This document shows, one piece after another, positions 36,942 to 44,660 of a stretch of 44,660 bases of DNA (position 1 is the first letter of the stretch; each line of letters starts with the position of its first letter). This DNA comes from Cytophagales bacterium (GTDB lineage: Bacteria; Bacteroidota; Bacteroidia; Cytophagales; Cyclobacteriaceae). The DNA is taken from the NCBI GenBank assembly GCA_022360875.1, contig JAKSBZ010000137.1:1-44660 (forward strand), written 5' to 3'. The notes below the pieces were generated by a model. That model saw nothing but the letters and a program-made list of their open reading frames with translations. It was not told the origin of the DNA and made no database searches. Made by a program: the position numbers and the translations under genes.

Positions 36942-39900
36942 TTAGTCAAGGGTGATTTCAAGTGCCAAACCACGAAGTTCGTGTACCAATACGTTAAATG
37001 ACTCCGGTACATTCGGTTTAGCCATGTTCTCGCCTTTTACGATAGCCTCGTAAGCTTTCGCACGGCCAATCACGTCATCCGACTTGATTGTCAGGATTTC
37101 CTGAAGAACATTCGCTGCGCCAAAGGCCTCCAGCGCCCAAACTTCCATCTCTCCGAAACGCTGTCCACCAAACTGAGCTTTACCACCCAGAGGCTGCTGT
37201 GTAATCAGAGAGTAAGGTCCGATTGAACGGGCGTGCATCTTGTCGTCAACCAAGTGACCCAGTTTCAGCATGTAGGCAATACCTACTGTAACAGGCTGAT
37301 CGAAACGATCGCCCGTAAGACCGTCGTAGAGGTACGAACGTCCGTAGTCCGGCAAACCGGCCGCTCTCAATTCCGACTGCACTTCATCCATAGTAGCGCC
37401 GTCGAAAATCGGAGAAGCGTATTTTTTGCCCATCTTCAGACCAGCCCAACCGAGAACTGTTTCGTAAATCTGACCGATGTTCATACGAGAAGGTACACCA
37501 AGCGGGTTCAGACAGATGTCCACCGGTGTTCCATCCTCAAGGAATGGCATATCCTCTTCACGAACAATTTTTGCCACAACCCCTTTGTTACCGTGACGAC
37601 CCGCCATTTTATCTCCTACTTTCAGCTTGCGTTTCTTGGCGATATATACTTTCGCCAGCTGCACGATACCGGCAGGCAATTCGTCTCCGACCTCCAGGGT
37701 GAAACGGTCTTTCTTAAACTTACCGATGATCTCGTTTCGCGTGATTGTATAATTCTCAACCAGCTGCTTCAGCAGATCATTGGTATACTCGTCGTCAGTC
37801 CATCCGTCAAGGTTCAGATCCGCCAGCAAGTTCACTTCTTCCTGTACGTTGTATGTGCTTTCGTCGCGGTAAACATTGTTCGGCGGGAACACGTTGTTTT
37901 CGATGTTCTCACGGTTGAATCCAACTCCTTTGCTGATGATTTCATCACCATATTTATGCATTACTCCCTGAGATTTCTTGTCCTCAAGAAGCTTCACCAT
38001 CTTCACGATGATTCTTTCTCTAAGCGCCAGCAAATCTTTAGAATACTGCTGTTTAAGCGCTTCCACTTCTTTTCTCGCTTTTGCTCGAAGCTCTTTGTCT
38101 TTTTTAGGACGCGAGAAAAGCTTGGTGTCTATCACCACACCCGTCAGCGACGGCGAAGCTTTCAAAGACGCATCTTTTACATCTCCGGCCTTGTCACCAA
38201 AGATCGCTCTCAGCAACTTCTCTTCCGGAGTCGGATCAGTCTCTCCTTTTGGAGTAATCTTACCGATCATGATGTCGCCTTCCTTGATTTCGGCACCGGT
38301 ACGGATGATACCGTTTTCATCAAGGTTTTTCACAGCTTCCTCACTCACGTTCGGAATCTCAGAGGTCAGCTCTTCTTCTCCGCGCTTGGTGTCGCGAACT
38401 TCCAGCTCGTACTCGTCAATGTGAATAGAGGTAAACACATCGTTGCGCACTACCTTCTCAGAGATTACGATCGCATCCTCAAAGTTATATCCCTGCCAAG
38501 GCATGTATGCTACCTGCAGGTTTTGTCCCAAAGCAAGCTCTCCGCCCTGTGTGGCATAGCCTTCACAAAGAATCTGATCTTTAGTCACTCGCTGTCCCTT
38601 CAGCACAATCGGACGAAGGTTCATGCTAGTGTCCTGGTTGGTTCTTCGGAACTTGATCAGGTTATAGGTAATTCGCTCGTTGTCAAAGCCCACCAGTCGC
38701 ATATCGTCGGTAAGGTCGTACTTCACAACAATCTTGTTCGCGTCGACATAGTCGATAACACCTTCTCCTTCGGCTACGAACAACGCACGCGAATCTTTCG
38801 CCACACGGCCTTCCAGCCCTGTGCCTACGATCGGAGCGTTCGGCTTCAGCAACGGCACGGCCTGGCGCTGCATGTTCGATCCCATCAGGGCACGGTTGGC
38901 ATCATCGTGCTCCAAAAACGGAATCAGCGACGCGGCAACCGAAACAATCTGGTTAGGCGCTACGTCAACGAATTTCAGCTCCTGAGGAGTCACTACCGGG
39001 AAGTCACCCTGAAGACGTGCTTTCACCTGTGGCTCCAGCACCTGGCCTTTATCGTCGAATTTCAAATTCGCTTGAGCGATCATGGTATCATCCTCTTCCT
39101 CCGCGCTAAGGTAATGAACGTTACCGCTCATGTCCACATTACCTTCGTCAATCTTGCGGTACGGTGTTTCGATGAATCCCATGCTGTTCACCTTGGCATG
39201 AACACACAGCGATGAAATCAGACCGATGTTCGGCCCTTCCGGAGTCTCGATAGTACAAAGACGCCCGTAGTGAGTGTAGTGCACGTCACGAACCTCGAAA
39301 CCTGCGCGCTCTCTCGAAAGACCGCCCGGTCCCAGCGCCGACATTCTTCGTTTATGGGTAATCTCAGCCAACGGGTTGGTCTGGTCCATAAACTGTGACA
39401 GCTGGTTCGTTCCGAAAAATGAATTAATAACCGAAGAAAGCGTTCTGGCGTTGATCAGATCAACCGGCTTGAATTCTTCGTTGTCACGCACATTCATGCG
39501 CTCCTTGATTGTACGCGCCATACGCGCCAACCCAACACCAAACTGGCTGTACAACTGCTCGCCCACTGTGCGCACGCGTCGGTTGCTCAAGTGGTCGATG
39601 TCGTCGACAACCGCCTTGGAGTTGATCAAAGTGATGAGATACTTTACGATCAGGACGATGTCCTCTTTCGTCAATACACGGTGATCGTTATCTACATCAA
39701 TTCCTAATTTTTTGTTTATTCTGTAACGACCTACTTCTCCCAGATCATAGCGCTTGTCACTGAAGAACAAGTTGTGGATAATTTCGCGGGCTGTCTGCTC
39801 GTCTGGCGCTTCGCTGTTACGCAGCTGACGATAGATTTGCTCCACAGCTTCTTTTTCTGAGTTCGAAGGGTCCTTTTGCAGCGTGTTGTAGATAATTGAG

Positions 39901-40814
39901 TAATCTACGGCACTGATTTCTTTTTTGTGCAGAATAATCGAGCGGGCACCGGATTCAAGAATCAGATCAAGATCCTCTTCACTCAGCACGTGGTCGCGCT
40001 CAAGAACAACTTCGTTACGATCGATAGACACCACTTCACCAGTATCTTCGTCTACAAAATCCTCTGTCCATGAACGCAGGACACGGGCCGCCAGTCGGCG
40101 TCCTACAACCCCGCTCAAAGCCGTTTTTGTAGCTTCCACTTCTTCCGAAAGGCCGAACAAGTCCAGAATGGCTTTATCGGAACCAAAACCAATTGAGCGA
40201 AGAAGTGTAGTTACCGGGAATTTCTTCTTTCGGTCGATGTATGCGTACATCACGTTGTTCACGTCTGTAGCAAACTCGATCCACGATCCTTTGAAAGGAA
40301 TGATACGCGCCGAATACAGCTTAGTCCCGTTTGTGTGCTTGCTCTGAGCGAAGAAAACACCTGGCGATCTGTGAAGTTGGGAAACGATTACCCTTTCAGC
40401 CCCATTGATGATAAAAGACCCCTTGGAAGTCATGTATGGGATATTGCCCAAAAACACTTCCTGCTCCAAGGTTTCAAATTCTTCATTGTCCTCGTCGTTG
40501 CAAGTCAGCCTCAGCTTCGCTTTCAAAGGCACTGAGAAGGTCAGACCGCGGTCAATGCACTCGTCTACCGTATATTTTGGCGGGTCTATGGTATAATCCA
40601 CAAACTCCAGGACAAAGCACTCACGGCTGTCGGTGATCGGGAAGTTCTCTGTAAAAACCTTGTAGAGACCTTCCTGGGCTCTTTTCTCCGCCGCCGTTTC
40701 AATTTGAAGGAAGTCCTTGAAAGACTTGAGCTGCACGTCCAAGAAATCCGGATAATCAATGACTTTCTGGATAGACGAGAAGTTCTTTCTGTTAGGGTGA
40801 ATGTTATTAGCCAA
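36942..40814 (-). CDS. rpoB: RNA polymerase beta subunit, TTG start
   Basis: The 1290-residue product begins at a TTG codon (40812-40814) encoding the start of M-A-N-N-I-H-P-N. No in-frame ATG precedes the conserved [21 protein letters not shown] region, so TTG is the real start. The rifampicin-binding region (about residues 465-490) reads [19 protein letters not shown] and [17 protein letters not shown]; the usual Gln, Asp, His, Arg and Ser contacts are present, so sensitivity is expected. Later motifs include [12 protein letters not shown] and [15 protein letters not shown]. It follows rplL after 166 bp containing an attenuator-like hairpin. Confidence 0.98.
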   Translation of the reverse strand: MANNIHPNRKNFSSIQKVIDYPDFLDVQLKSFKDFLQIETAAEKRAQEGLYKVFTENFPITDSRECFVLEFVDYTIDPPKYTVDECIDRGLTFSVPLKAKLRLTCNDEDNEEFETLEQEVFLGNIPYMTSKGSFIINGAERVIVSQLHRSPGVFFAQSKHTNGTKLYSARIIPFKGSWIEFATDVNNVMYAYIDRKKKFPVTTLLRSIGFGSDKAILDLFGLSEEVEATKTALSGVVGRRLAARVLRSWTEDFVDEDTGEVVSIDRNEVVLERDHVLSEEDLDLILESGARSIILHKKEISAVDYSIIYNTLQKDPSNSEKEAVEQIYRQLRNSEAPDEQTAREIIHNLFFSDKRYDLGEVGRYRINKKLGIDVDNDHRVLTKEDIVLIVKYLITLINSKAVVDDIDHLSNRRVRTVGEQLYSQFGVGLARMARTIKERMNVRDNEEFKPVDLINARTLSSVINSFFGTNQLSQFMDQTNPLAEITHKRRMSALGPGGLSRERAGFEVRDVHYTHYGRLCTIETPEGPNIGLISSLCVHAKVNSMGFIETPYRKIDEGNVDMSGNVHYLSAEEEDDTMIAQANLKFDDKGQVLEPQVKARLQGDFPVVTPQELKFVDVAPNQIVSVAASLIPFLEHDDANRALMGSNMQRQAVPLLKPNAPIVGTGLEGRVAKDSRALFVAEGEGVIDYVDANKIVVKYDLTDDMRLVGFDNERITYNLIKFRRTNQDTSMNLRPIVLKGQRVTKDQILCEGYATQGGELALGQNLQVAYMPWQGYNFEDAIVISEKVVRNDVFTSIHIDEYELEVRDTKRGEEELTSEIPNVSEEAVKNLDENGIIRTGAEIKEGDIMIGKITPKGETDPTPEEKLLRAIFGDKAGDVKDASLKASPSLTGVVIDTKLFSRPKKDKELRAKARKEVEALKQQYSKDLLALRERIIVKMVKLLEDKKSQGVMHKYGDEIISKGVGFNRENIENNVFPPNNVYRDESTYNVQEEVNLLADLNLDGWTDDEYTNDLLKQLVENYTITRNEIIGKFKKDRFTLEVGDELPAGIVQLAKVYIAKKRKLKVGDKMAGRHGNKGVVAKIVREEDMPFLEDGTPVDICLNPLGVPSRMNIGQIYETVLGWAGLKMGKKYASPIFDGATMDEVQSELRAAGLPDYGRSYLYDGLTGDRFDQPVTVGIAYMLKLGHLVDDKMHARSIGPYSLITQQPLGGKAQFGGQRFGEMEVWALEAFGAANVLQEILTIKSDDVIGRAKAYEAIVKGENMAKPNVPESFNVLVHELRGLALEITLD

Positions 40815-40899
40815 GGTTATAAAGTTTATAAGTAAAACTGAAAGATATAAGGGTGAGAAACAACAGGTTAAACCTGAGACCTAATTTGAGTACAAACAG

Positions 40900-40929
40900 C
40901 AAAAGACCTGACGCAATGCCGCCAGGCCT
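40900..40929 (-). terminator. Attenuator-like terminator between rplL and rpoB
   Basis: On the minus strand AGGCCTG-(G)CG pairs with CG(T)-CAGGTCT (with G-U pairs) around a 6-nt loop, followed by TTTTGCTG. A short U run and the lack of a clear rpoB promoter suggest partial termination that lowers rpoBC relative to L7/L12, as known in E. coli. A second hairpin with 9-bp arms ACCATTATA/TATAATGGT (40942-40969) and a 13-bp palindrome CAGGTTAAACCTG (40864-40876) share the gap. Confidence 0.6.
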
Positions 40930-40980
40930 GTTATTTTAATCACCATTATACCTTTAAGCATATAATGGTAACGAGTTATC

Positions 40981-41355
40981 TTATTTCAACTCTACTTCAG
41001 CACCAACTGCTTCAAGCTCTTTCTTAAGTGCTTCAGCTTCGTCTTTAGAGATACCTTCTTTGATAGCCGAAGGAGCTCCGTCAACTACGTCTTTAGCTTC
41101 TTTAAGACCTAGACCTGCTAGTTCTTTAACCGCTTTAACAACTTTCAATTTAGCTGAACCAGCCGCTTTCAAGATCACGTCGAATTCAGTTTTCTCAGCA
41201 GCAGCTTCCTCGCCGCCAGCAGCAGGACCTGCAACAGCAACTGCAGCAGCAGCTGGCTCGATACCGTACTCTTCTTTAAGGATTTCAGCTAGTTCGTTAA
41301 CTTCTTTTACAGTCAGGTTAACTAGTTGTTCTGCGAATGCTTTCAAATCTGCCAT
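40981..41355 (-). CDS. rplL: Ribosomal protein bL12 (L7/L12)
   Basis: From the ATG at 41355 ([18 protein letters not shown]) the product has 124 residues. The N-terminal dimerisation helix is followed by an Ala/Gly-rich hinge (about 35-55). The C-terminal domain with [13 protein letters not shown] and [22 protein letters not shown] (in part) recruits translation GTPases. An upstream TTG at 41367 would add four residues and is less likely. It follows rplJ by 36 bp. Confidence 0.97.
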   Translation of the reverse strand: MADLKAFAEQLVNLTVKEVNELAEILKEEYGIEPAAAAVAVAGPAAGGEEAAAEKTEFDVILKAAGSAKLKVVKAVKELAGLGLKEAKDVVDGAPSAIKEGISKDEAEALKKELEAVGAEVELK

Positions 41356-41391
41356 TTTTGTATACAATTAATATTATTATTAAACCTTATT

Positions 41392-41931
41392 TTATTTTTC
41401 TTCTCTTTCAGAAAGTGTTTTTACAAGACCAGCGATGGTACCGCCCGCACTGTTAAGCGCAGAGATAACATTCTTCGCAGGAGATTGCAGCAATGTGATA
41501 ACGTCTCCGATAAGCTCTACCTTCGACTTCAGCGCGCTCAGAGCATCCAGCTGGCTGTCGCCAACGTACAAGTCCGCGTCGATTGAAGCACCTTTCAGCA
41601 GTGGCTTTTCAAGTCCGCTCTCTTTTCTGTATTGCTTAATGATTTTCGCCGGAAGGTTGGAAACTTCTTTTGAGAAGATCACCCCAGAGAATCCCTTAAG
41701 CACTTCGCTGTCTGTAAATGCAGTATAATCGCTGTCTAGAATTTCCAGCGCTTTCTTTACAAGTGTGTTTTTGTAAACTTTGTATTCTACGCCCTTTTCA
41801 AAGCAAAGTTTTCTAAAAGCGTTTGTCTGCTCTACAGTAAGCCCAGCAGCGTCAGTGATGTAAAAGAAATCATTTTCTTTAAACTTCACCGCCAGCTCTT
41901 CTATGATTTGTTTTTTCTCTACCTTGTTCAT
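41392..41931 (-). CDS. rplJ: Ribosomal protein uL10
   Basis: The 179-residue stalk-base protein starts MNKVEKKQIIEELAVKF and has YKVYKNTLVKKALE and a C-terminal helix (from about 135) that carries the bL12 dimers. In E. coli uL10 represses the rplJL operon; here rplJ lies only 2 bp after rplA, so no separate leader exists in which such control could act. Confidence 0.97.
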   Translation of the reverse strand: MNKVEKKQIIEELAVKFKENDFFYITDAAGLTVEQTNAFRKLCFEKGVEYKVYKNTLVKKALEILDSDYTAFTDSEVLKGFSGVIFSKEVSNLPAKIIKQYRKESGLEKPLLKGASIDADLYVGDSQLDALSALKSKVELIGDVITLLQSPAKNVISALNSAGGTIAGLVKTLSEREEK

Positions 41932-41933
41932 AA

Positions 41934-42632
41934 TTATAGACCAGCAAAACTGTTTTTATCAACTTTAACACCAGGACTCATCGTACTAGAAACATAGATA
42001 CTTTTGAAGTAAGTTCCCTTTGCCGATGAAGGCTTCAGCCTTGACAGCGTGTTAATCAGCTCTTCAACGTTCTCTTTCAGCATTTCAGGAGAGAAAGAAA
42101 CTTTCCCTACGCTCGCGTGAATGATACCTGTTTTGTCAACTTTGAAGTCGATCTTACCCGCTTTCACTTCTTTAACAGCTTTCCCTACTTCCAGGGTAAC
42201 TGTGCCCGCCTTTGGGTTCGGCATCAGTCCTCTAGGACCCAACACGCGACCTAAGCGACCAACTTTTGCCATTACGGTAGGCATTGTGATGATTACGTCG
42301 ATATCAGTCCAACCGCCTTCGATTTTCTTGATATACTCATCCAGCCCAACGTAGTCAGCACCGGCGGCTTTAGCCTCTTCTTCCTTGTCAGGAGAACAAA
42401 GCACCAAAACCTTTACATCTTTACCAGTACCGTGCGGCAGCGCGGCAACGCCGCGAACCATTTGGTCAGCTTTGCGCGGATCAACTCCCAAGCGAACGTC
42501 GATGTCGAATGAAGCGTCAAACTTGGTAAATGTGATGTCCTTTACTAAAGAACATGCCTCTTCAAGTGAGTAAGCTTTCTCAAAATCAACTTTTGCTAAA
42601 GCTTGCTTTCTTTTCTTCGTTAATCTCGCCAT
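41934..42632 (-). CDS. rplA: Ribosomal protein uL1
   Basis: The 232-residue protein forms the mobile L1 stalk beside the E site. Domain I has [20 protein letters not shown] (in part). Domain II has [29 protein letters not shown] (in part), which contains the family signature. It lies 13 bp after rplK. In many bacteria uL1 binds its own mRNA near rplK; no such site was recognised here. Confidence 0.97.
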   Translation of the reverse strand: MARLTKKRKQALAKVDFEKAYSLEEACSLVKDITFTKFDASFDIDVRLGVDPRKADQMVRGVAALPHGTGKDVKVLVLCSPDKEEEAKAAGADYVGLDEYIKKIEGGWTDIDVIITMPTVMAKVGRLGRVLGPRGLMPNPKAGTVTLEVGKAVKEVKAGKIDFKVDKTGIIHASVGKVSFSPEMLKENVEELINTLSRLKPSSAKGTYFKSIYVSSTMSPGVKVDKNSFAGL

Positions 42633-42645
42633 GATTAATTTTTAA

Positions 42646-43089
42646 TTACTCTGCCCAAGGAGCAGTTCCTTCCATTTTAATACCCATACTTCTTGCAGTA
42701 CCGGCAACCATTCTCATCGCAGCCTCTACGGTGAATGCATTCAGATCCTGCATCTTGGTTTCAGCAATAGTTTTTGCCTGGTCCCAAGTAATAGATCCTA
42801 CTTTGTCACGGTTAGGCTCTGATGACCCTTTTTTGATTTTAGCCGCTTCCAGAATCATAACTGGAGCCGGAGGAGTTTTTACAACAAATTCAAACGACTT
42901 GTCTGAGTAAATTGTAATCAACACCGGCAACACCTGGCCTGCTTTGTCCTGAGTTCTAGCATTAAACTGCTTACAGAACTCCATGATGTTCAAACCTTTT
43001 GAACCCAAAGCAGGACCAACTGGAGGCGACGGATTTGCAGCACCACCTTTGATCTGCAATTTCAAGTATCCACTGATTTCTTTAGCCAT
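42646..43089 (-). CDS. rplK: Ribosomal protein uL11
   Basis: The 147-residue product starts [20 protein letters not shown] and has the Pro-rich [15 protein letters not shown] linker. The C-terminal rRNA-binding domain ends [12 protein letters not shown]. It sits at the GTPase-associated centre and is needed for RelA-dependent stringent response. It lies 4 bp after nusG. Confidence 0.98.
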   Translation of the reverse strand: MAKEISGYLKLQIKGGAANPSPPVGPALGSKGLNIMEFCKQFNARTQDKAGQVLPVLITIYSDKSFEFVVKTPPAPVMILEAAKIKKGSSEPNRDKVGSITWDQAKTIAETKMQDLNAFTVEAAMRMVAGTARSMGIKMEGTAPWAE

Positions 43090-43093
43090 CTTG

Positions 43094-43651
43094 CTACTCT
43101 TGTTTTTCTACCTGCATATAATTCAATTCGACAGGAGTGTTCCTTCCGAATATCTTTACCATTACATTCAACTTCTTCCTCTCTTCGAAGACTTCTTCCA
43201 CAGTACCTGTAAAGCCGGTGAACGGACCGTCCATAACGGTAACAGATTCTCCCACAACATACGGTTTGTCAGAAGTCTCCTGGTATTCTTCCACTTCGTC
43301 CACCTTGCCGAGAATACGGTTCACTTCCGACTGACGAAGCGGCATCGGATCGCCGGCCCCTCCGCCTACATCGCTCAGAAAACCGATTACTTCGGGAGTT
43401 TCTTTGATAAACGGCACCAACTCGGCATTTGCGCTCAAGTCTGCAGAAATCAATACGTAACCCGGAAAAAAGTTGCGTTCGCGCACACGTTTTTTTCCGT
43501 TGCGCATCTCGTAAACCTTCTCTGAAGGGATCATAACCTGCGGAATCAAGTCCTGAAGTCCTTGTCTGGAAACCTCAGTCTCCAAATACGCCTTCACTCG
43601 TTTTTCTTTTCCGCTAACAACTCTTAGTACATACCACTTAAAGTTGACCAT
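43094..43651 (-). CDS. nusG: Transcription factor NusG
   Basis: The 185-residue product has the NGN domain (about 1-115, [21 protein letters not shown] in part, and [12 protein letters not shown]). A KOW domain follows at about 130-185 ([21 protein letters not shown] in part). NusG binds RNA polymerase and couples it to uS10, Rho or ribosomes. Its position after secE is classical; 33 bp separate them. Confidence 0.97.
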   Translation of the reverse strand: MVNFKWYVLRVVSGKEKRVKAYLETEVSRQGLQDLIPQVMIPSEKVYEMRNGKKRVRERNFFPGYVLISADLSANAELVPFIKETPEVIGFLSDVGGGAGDPMPLRQSEVNRILGKVDEVEEYQETSDKPYVVGESVTVMDGPFTGFTGTVEEVFEERKKLNVMVKIFGRNTPVELNYMQVEKQE

Positions 43652-43684
43652 AGATTAATTACAATGAGTTGTCAAATAAAATAA

Positions 43685-43879
43685 TTAAGCTCCTACTCCG
43701 TAGAATAGATTCATCAATTCCTGAAAACCCAGATCGATCAAGCCAATAACGACCGCAAAGATCAGGCATCCTACTAACACGAGGACTGAGCTATTCTGAA
43801 GCTCGCCAAAAGGAGGCCAAGAAACCTTCTCTTTCAACTCCTCGATAGAACCTTTAATAAATGTCTTTAACTGCAACAT
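43685..43879 (-). CDS. secE: Protein translocase subunit SecE
   Basis: This 64-residue, single-membrane-helix protein has an amphipathic KEKVSWPPFGELQ segment before the helix SSVLVLVGCLIFAVVIGLIDL (in part). That is the usual short bacterial SecE, which clamps SecY. Two ATG codons lie six bases apart (43885 and 43879); I give the inner one. It follows the tRNA-like remnant by 15 bp and is the first protein gene of its transcript. Confidence 0.93.
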   Translation of the reverse strand: MLQLKTFIKGSIEELKEKVSWPPFGELQNSSVLVLVGCLIFAVVIGLIDLGFQELMNLFYGVGA

Positions 43880-43894
43880 GATCATTCAATTGAT

Positions 43895-43957
43895 TGGCAC
43901 GGGGACAGGAGTCGAACCTACACAATTTTTCTACAATTGTTCCAAACATACACCCGC
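43895..43957 (-). pseudogene. Decayed tRNA-like gene between tuf and secE
   Basis: The minus strand reads like the 3' half of a tRNA: a T-arm around GGTTCGACTCC, then CCTGTCCCCGTG and an encoded CCA. The 5' half does not fit. A possible acceptor arm, GCGGGTG, has mismatches; the D arm is reduced to TGTT-TGG-AACA; and a 6-bp hairpin with a 7-nt loop (GTAGAAA) replaces a normal anticodon arm. There is no CCA anticodon, although tRNA-Trp is the gene usually found in this spot. At 63 nt it is about 10 nt too short. It may be a pseudogene or an unusual tRNA-like leader element. Confidence 0.55.
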
Positions 43958-43958
43958 A

Positions 43959-43990
43959 GAAAAATTGCATCCCGACAAATCGGGATGCAA
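43959..43990 (-). terminator. Terminator of tuf, overlapping the secE promoter
   Basis: An 11-bp perfect stem (TTGCATCCCGA with TCGGGATGCAA, 43965-43990) has a 4-nt loop and is followed by TTTTTC on the minus strand. It lies 63 bp after the tuf stop. Its upstream arm shares bases with the -7 element of the secE promoter. Confidence 0.85.
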
Positions 43991-44019
43991 AGATATACAT
44001 ATTCTTTTCAATCACCAAA
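43988..44019 (-). promoter_or_regulatory. Promoter of the secE-nusG-rplKAJL transcript
   Basis: On the minus strand TTTG (44016-44019), a 20-bp spacer and TATCTTTG plus C (43988-43995) match the Bacteroidota consensus exactly, with the same spacing as the rplC promoter. The predicted start lies inside the tuf terminator hairpin, so the new transcript would begin with the rest of that stem. Confidence 0.83.
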
Positions 44020-44053
44020 TGCACCAAACTATAAATGATACACTTAGCAAAAA

Positions 44054-44660
44054 TTAGTCTAGAATTTCAGTCACCTGACCAGAACCTACAGTTCTGCCAC
44101 CTTCACGGATAGCGAAACGAAGTCCTTTTTCAAGAGCGATAGCGTTGATCAACTTAACTTCGATAGTCACGTTGTCACCTGGCATAACCATTTCAACTCC
44201 TTCAGGAAGAGTGATCTCTCCAGTTACGTCTGTTGTTCTGAAGTAGAACTGAGGACGGTATCTGTTGAAGAATGGAGTGTGACGTCCACCTTCTTCTTTA
44301 GAAAGAACGTAAACCTCAGCTTTGAAGTGAGCGTGCGGAGTTACCGAACCTGGTTTAACGATTACCATACCACGTTTGATCGCAGTTTTTTCGATACCGC
44401 GCAGCAACAAACCAACGTTGTCACCTGCCTGTCCTTCGTCAAGGATTTTACGGAACATCTCAACTCCTGTAATTGTAGAAGTAAGATCTTCAGCACCCAT
44501 ACCCAAGATCTCAACTGGATCTCCTGTATGGATGATACCTCTTTCGATACGGCCAGTAGCAACAGTACCACGACCAGTAATTGAGAATACGTCCTCAACT
44601 GGCATCAAGAAATCAAGGTCAACAAGACGCTCTGGCTCTGGAATGTATGAATCTACAGCA
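44054..44660 (-). CDS. tuf: Elongation factor Tu, C-terminal half (cut by the window edge)
   Basis: The frame is open to the window edge, so the true start lies outside; 201 residues are visible. They begin at [20 protein letters not shown], the end of the G domain. Domain II follows with [21 protein letters not shown] (in part), then domain III with [21 protein letters not shown] (in part), ending in [12 protein letters not shown]-Tu carries aminoacyl-tRNA to the ribosome. The stop is followed by a strong terminator that overlaps the promoter for secE. Confidence 0.97.
   Translation of the reverse strand, partial: AVDSYIPEPERLVDLDFLMPVEDVFSITGRGTVATGRIERGIIHTGDPVEILGMGAEDLTSTITGVEMFRKILDEGQAGDNVGLLLRGIEKTAIKRGMVIVKPGSVTPHAHFKAEVYVLSKEEGGRHTPFFNRYRPQFYFRTTDVTGEITLPEGVEMVMPGDNVTIEVKLINAIALEKGLRFAIREGGRTVGSGQVTEILD

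Noticed and set aside
37233-39215. 660-codon open frame on the + strand
   Set aside because: It lies wholly antisense to rpoB and has no domain-like sequence; long antisense frames are common opposite strongly biased genes.
36942-40814. Possible rifampicin-resistance substitutions in rpoB
   Set aside because: The key contact residues in the resistance region match the sensitive form; only neutral-looking differences are seen.
1-44660. Search for a CRISPR array, prophage, insertion sequence, toxin-antitoxin or defence genes
   Set aside because: I saw no regularly spaced repeats, transposase or integrase sequences, att-like repeats or defence-family proteins.

Overview
The window comes from a Bacteroidota chromosome, most likely a Cytophagales-type (Flammeovirgaceae-like) bacterium. 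Three things point there: the family flavour of RpoB, RpoC, RpoA, Lpd and L17; promoters of the Bacteroidota type (TTTG, 19-20 bp, TAnnTTTG) and no obvious Shine-Dalgarno sequences; and genes typical of the phylum (a GH89 glycosidase, a TonB-linked metal receptor with a small Cys-motif partner, and a DUF3467 gene after rpoC). The genus assignment is inference only.

Positions 1-11.5 kb hold accessory and metabolic genes. A flotillin-like SPFH protein lies on the + strand, followed by about 0.9 kb without a convincing gene. Next is a probable two-gene copper-uptake unit on the + strand: a small Cys-motif membrane protein and an OprC-like TonB-dependent receptor. The minus strand then carries lipoamide dehydrogenase, a secreted alpha-N-acetylglucosaminidase, an acrylyl-CoA-reductase-like oxidoreductase, and a divIC/ftsB-type gene followed by an outer-membrane beta-barrel gene. 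Most of these units end in clear intrinsic terminators.

Positions 11.7-44.66 kb are one long minus-strand block for information processing. In transcription order (right to left) it reads tuf (cut by the window edge), a tRNA-like remnant, secE-nusG-rplK-rplA-rplJ-rplL, rpoB-rpoC-DUF3467, rpsL-rpsG-fusA-rpsJ, then the fused S10/spc/alpha clusters (rplC to rplQ, including secY, map, infA, rpmJ and rpoA), and finally carA-eno. I see four good promoters, ahead of secE, rpsL, rplC and rpsH. Terminators follow tuf, rplL (attenuator-like), DUF3467, rpsJ, rplQ and eno.

I found no phage, insertion sequence, CRISPR array, toxin-antitoxin pair or defence island, and no clearly new protein system. The observations most worth following are: a compact multi-stem RNA-like element between the eno terminator and divIC, closed by its own terminator; small hairpins starting at or next to the predicted transcription starts of all four ribosomal promoters; a decayed tRNA between tuf and secE; TTG start codons on rpoB and the GH89 gene; and the copper-ligand motifs of the TonB receptor.
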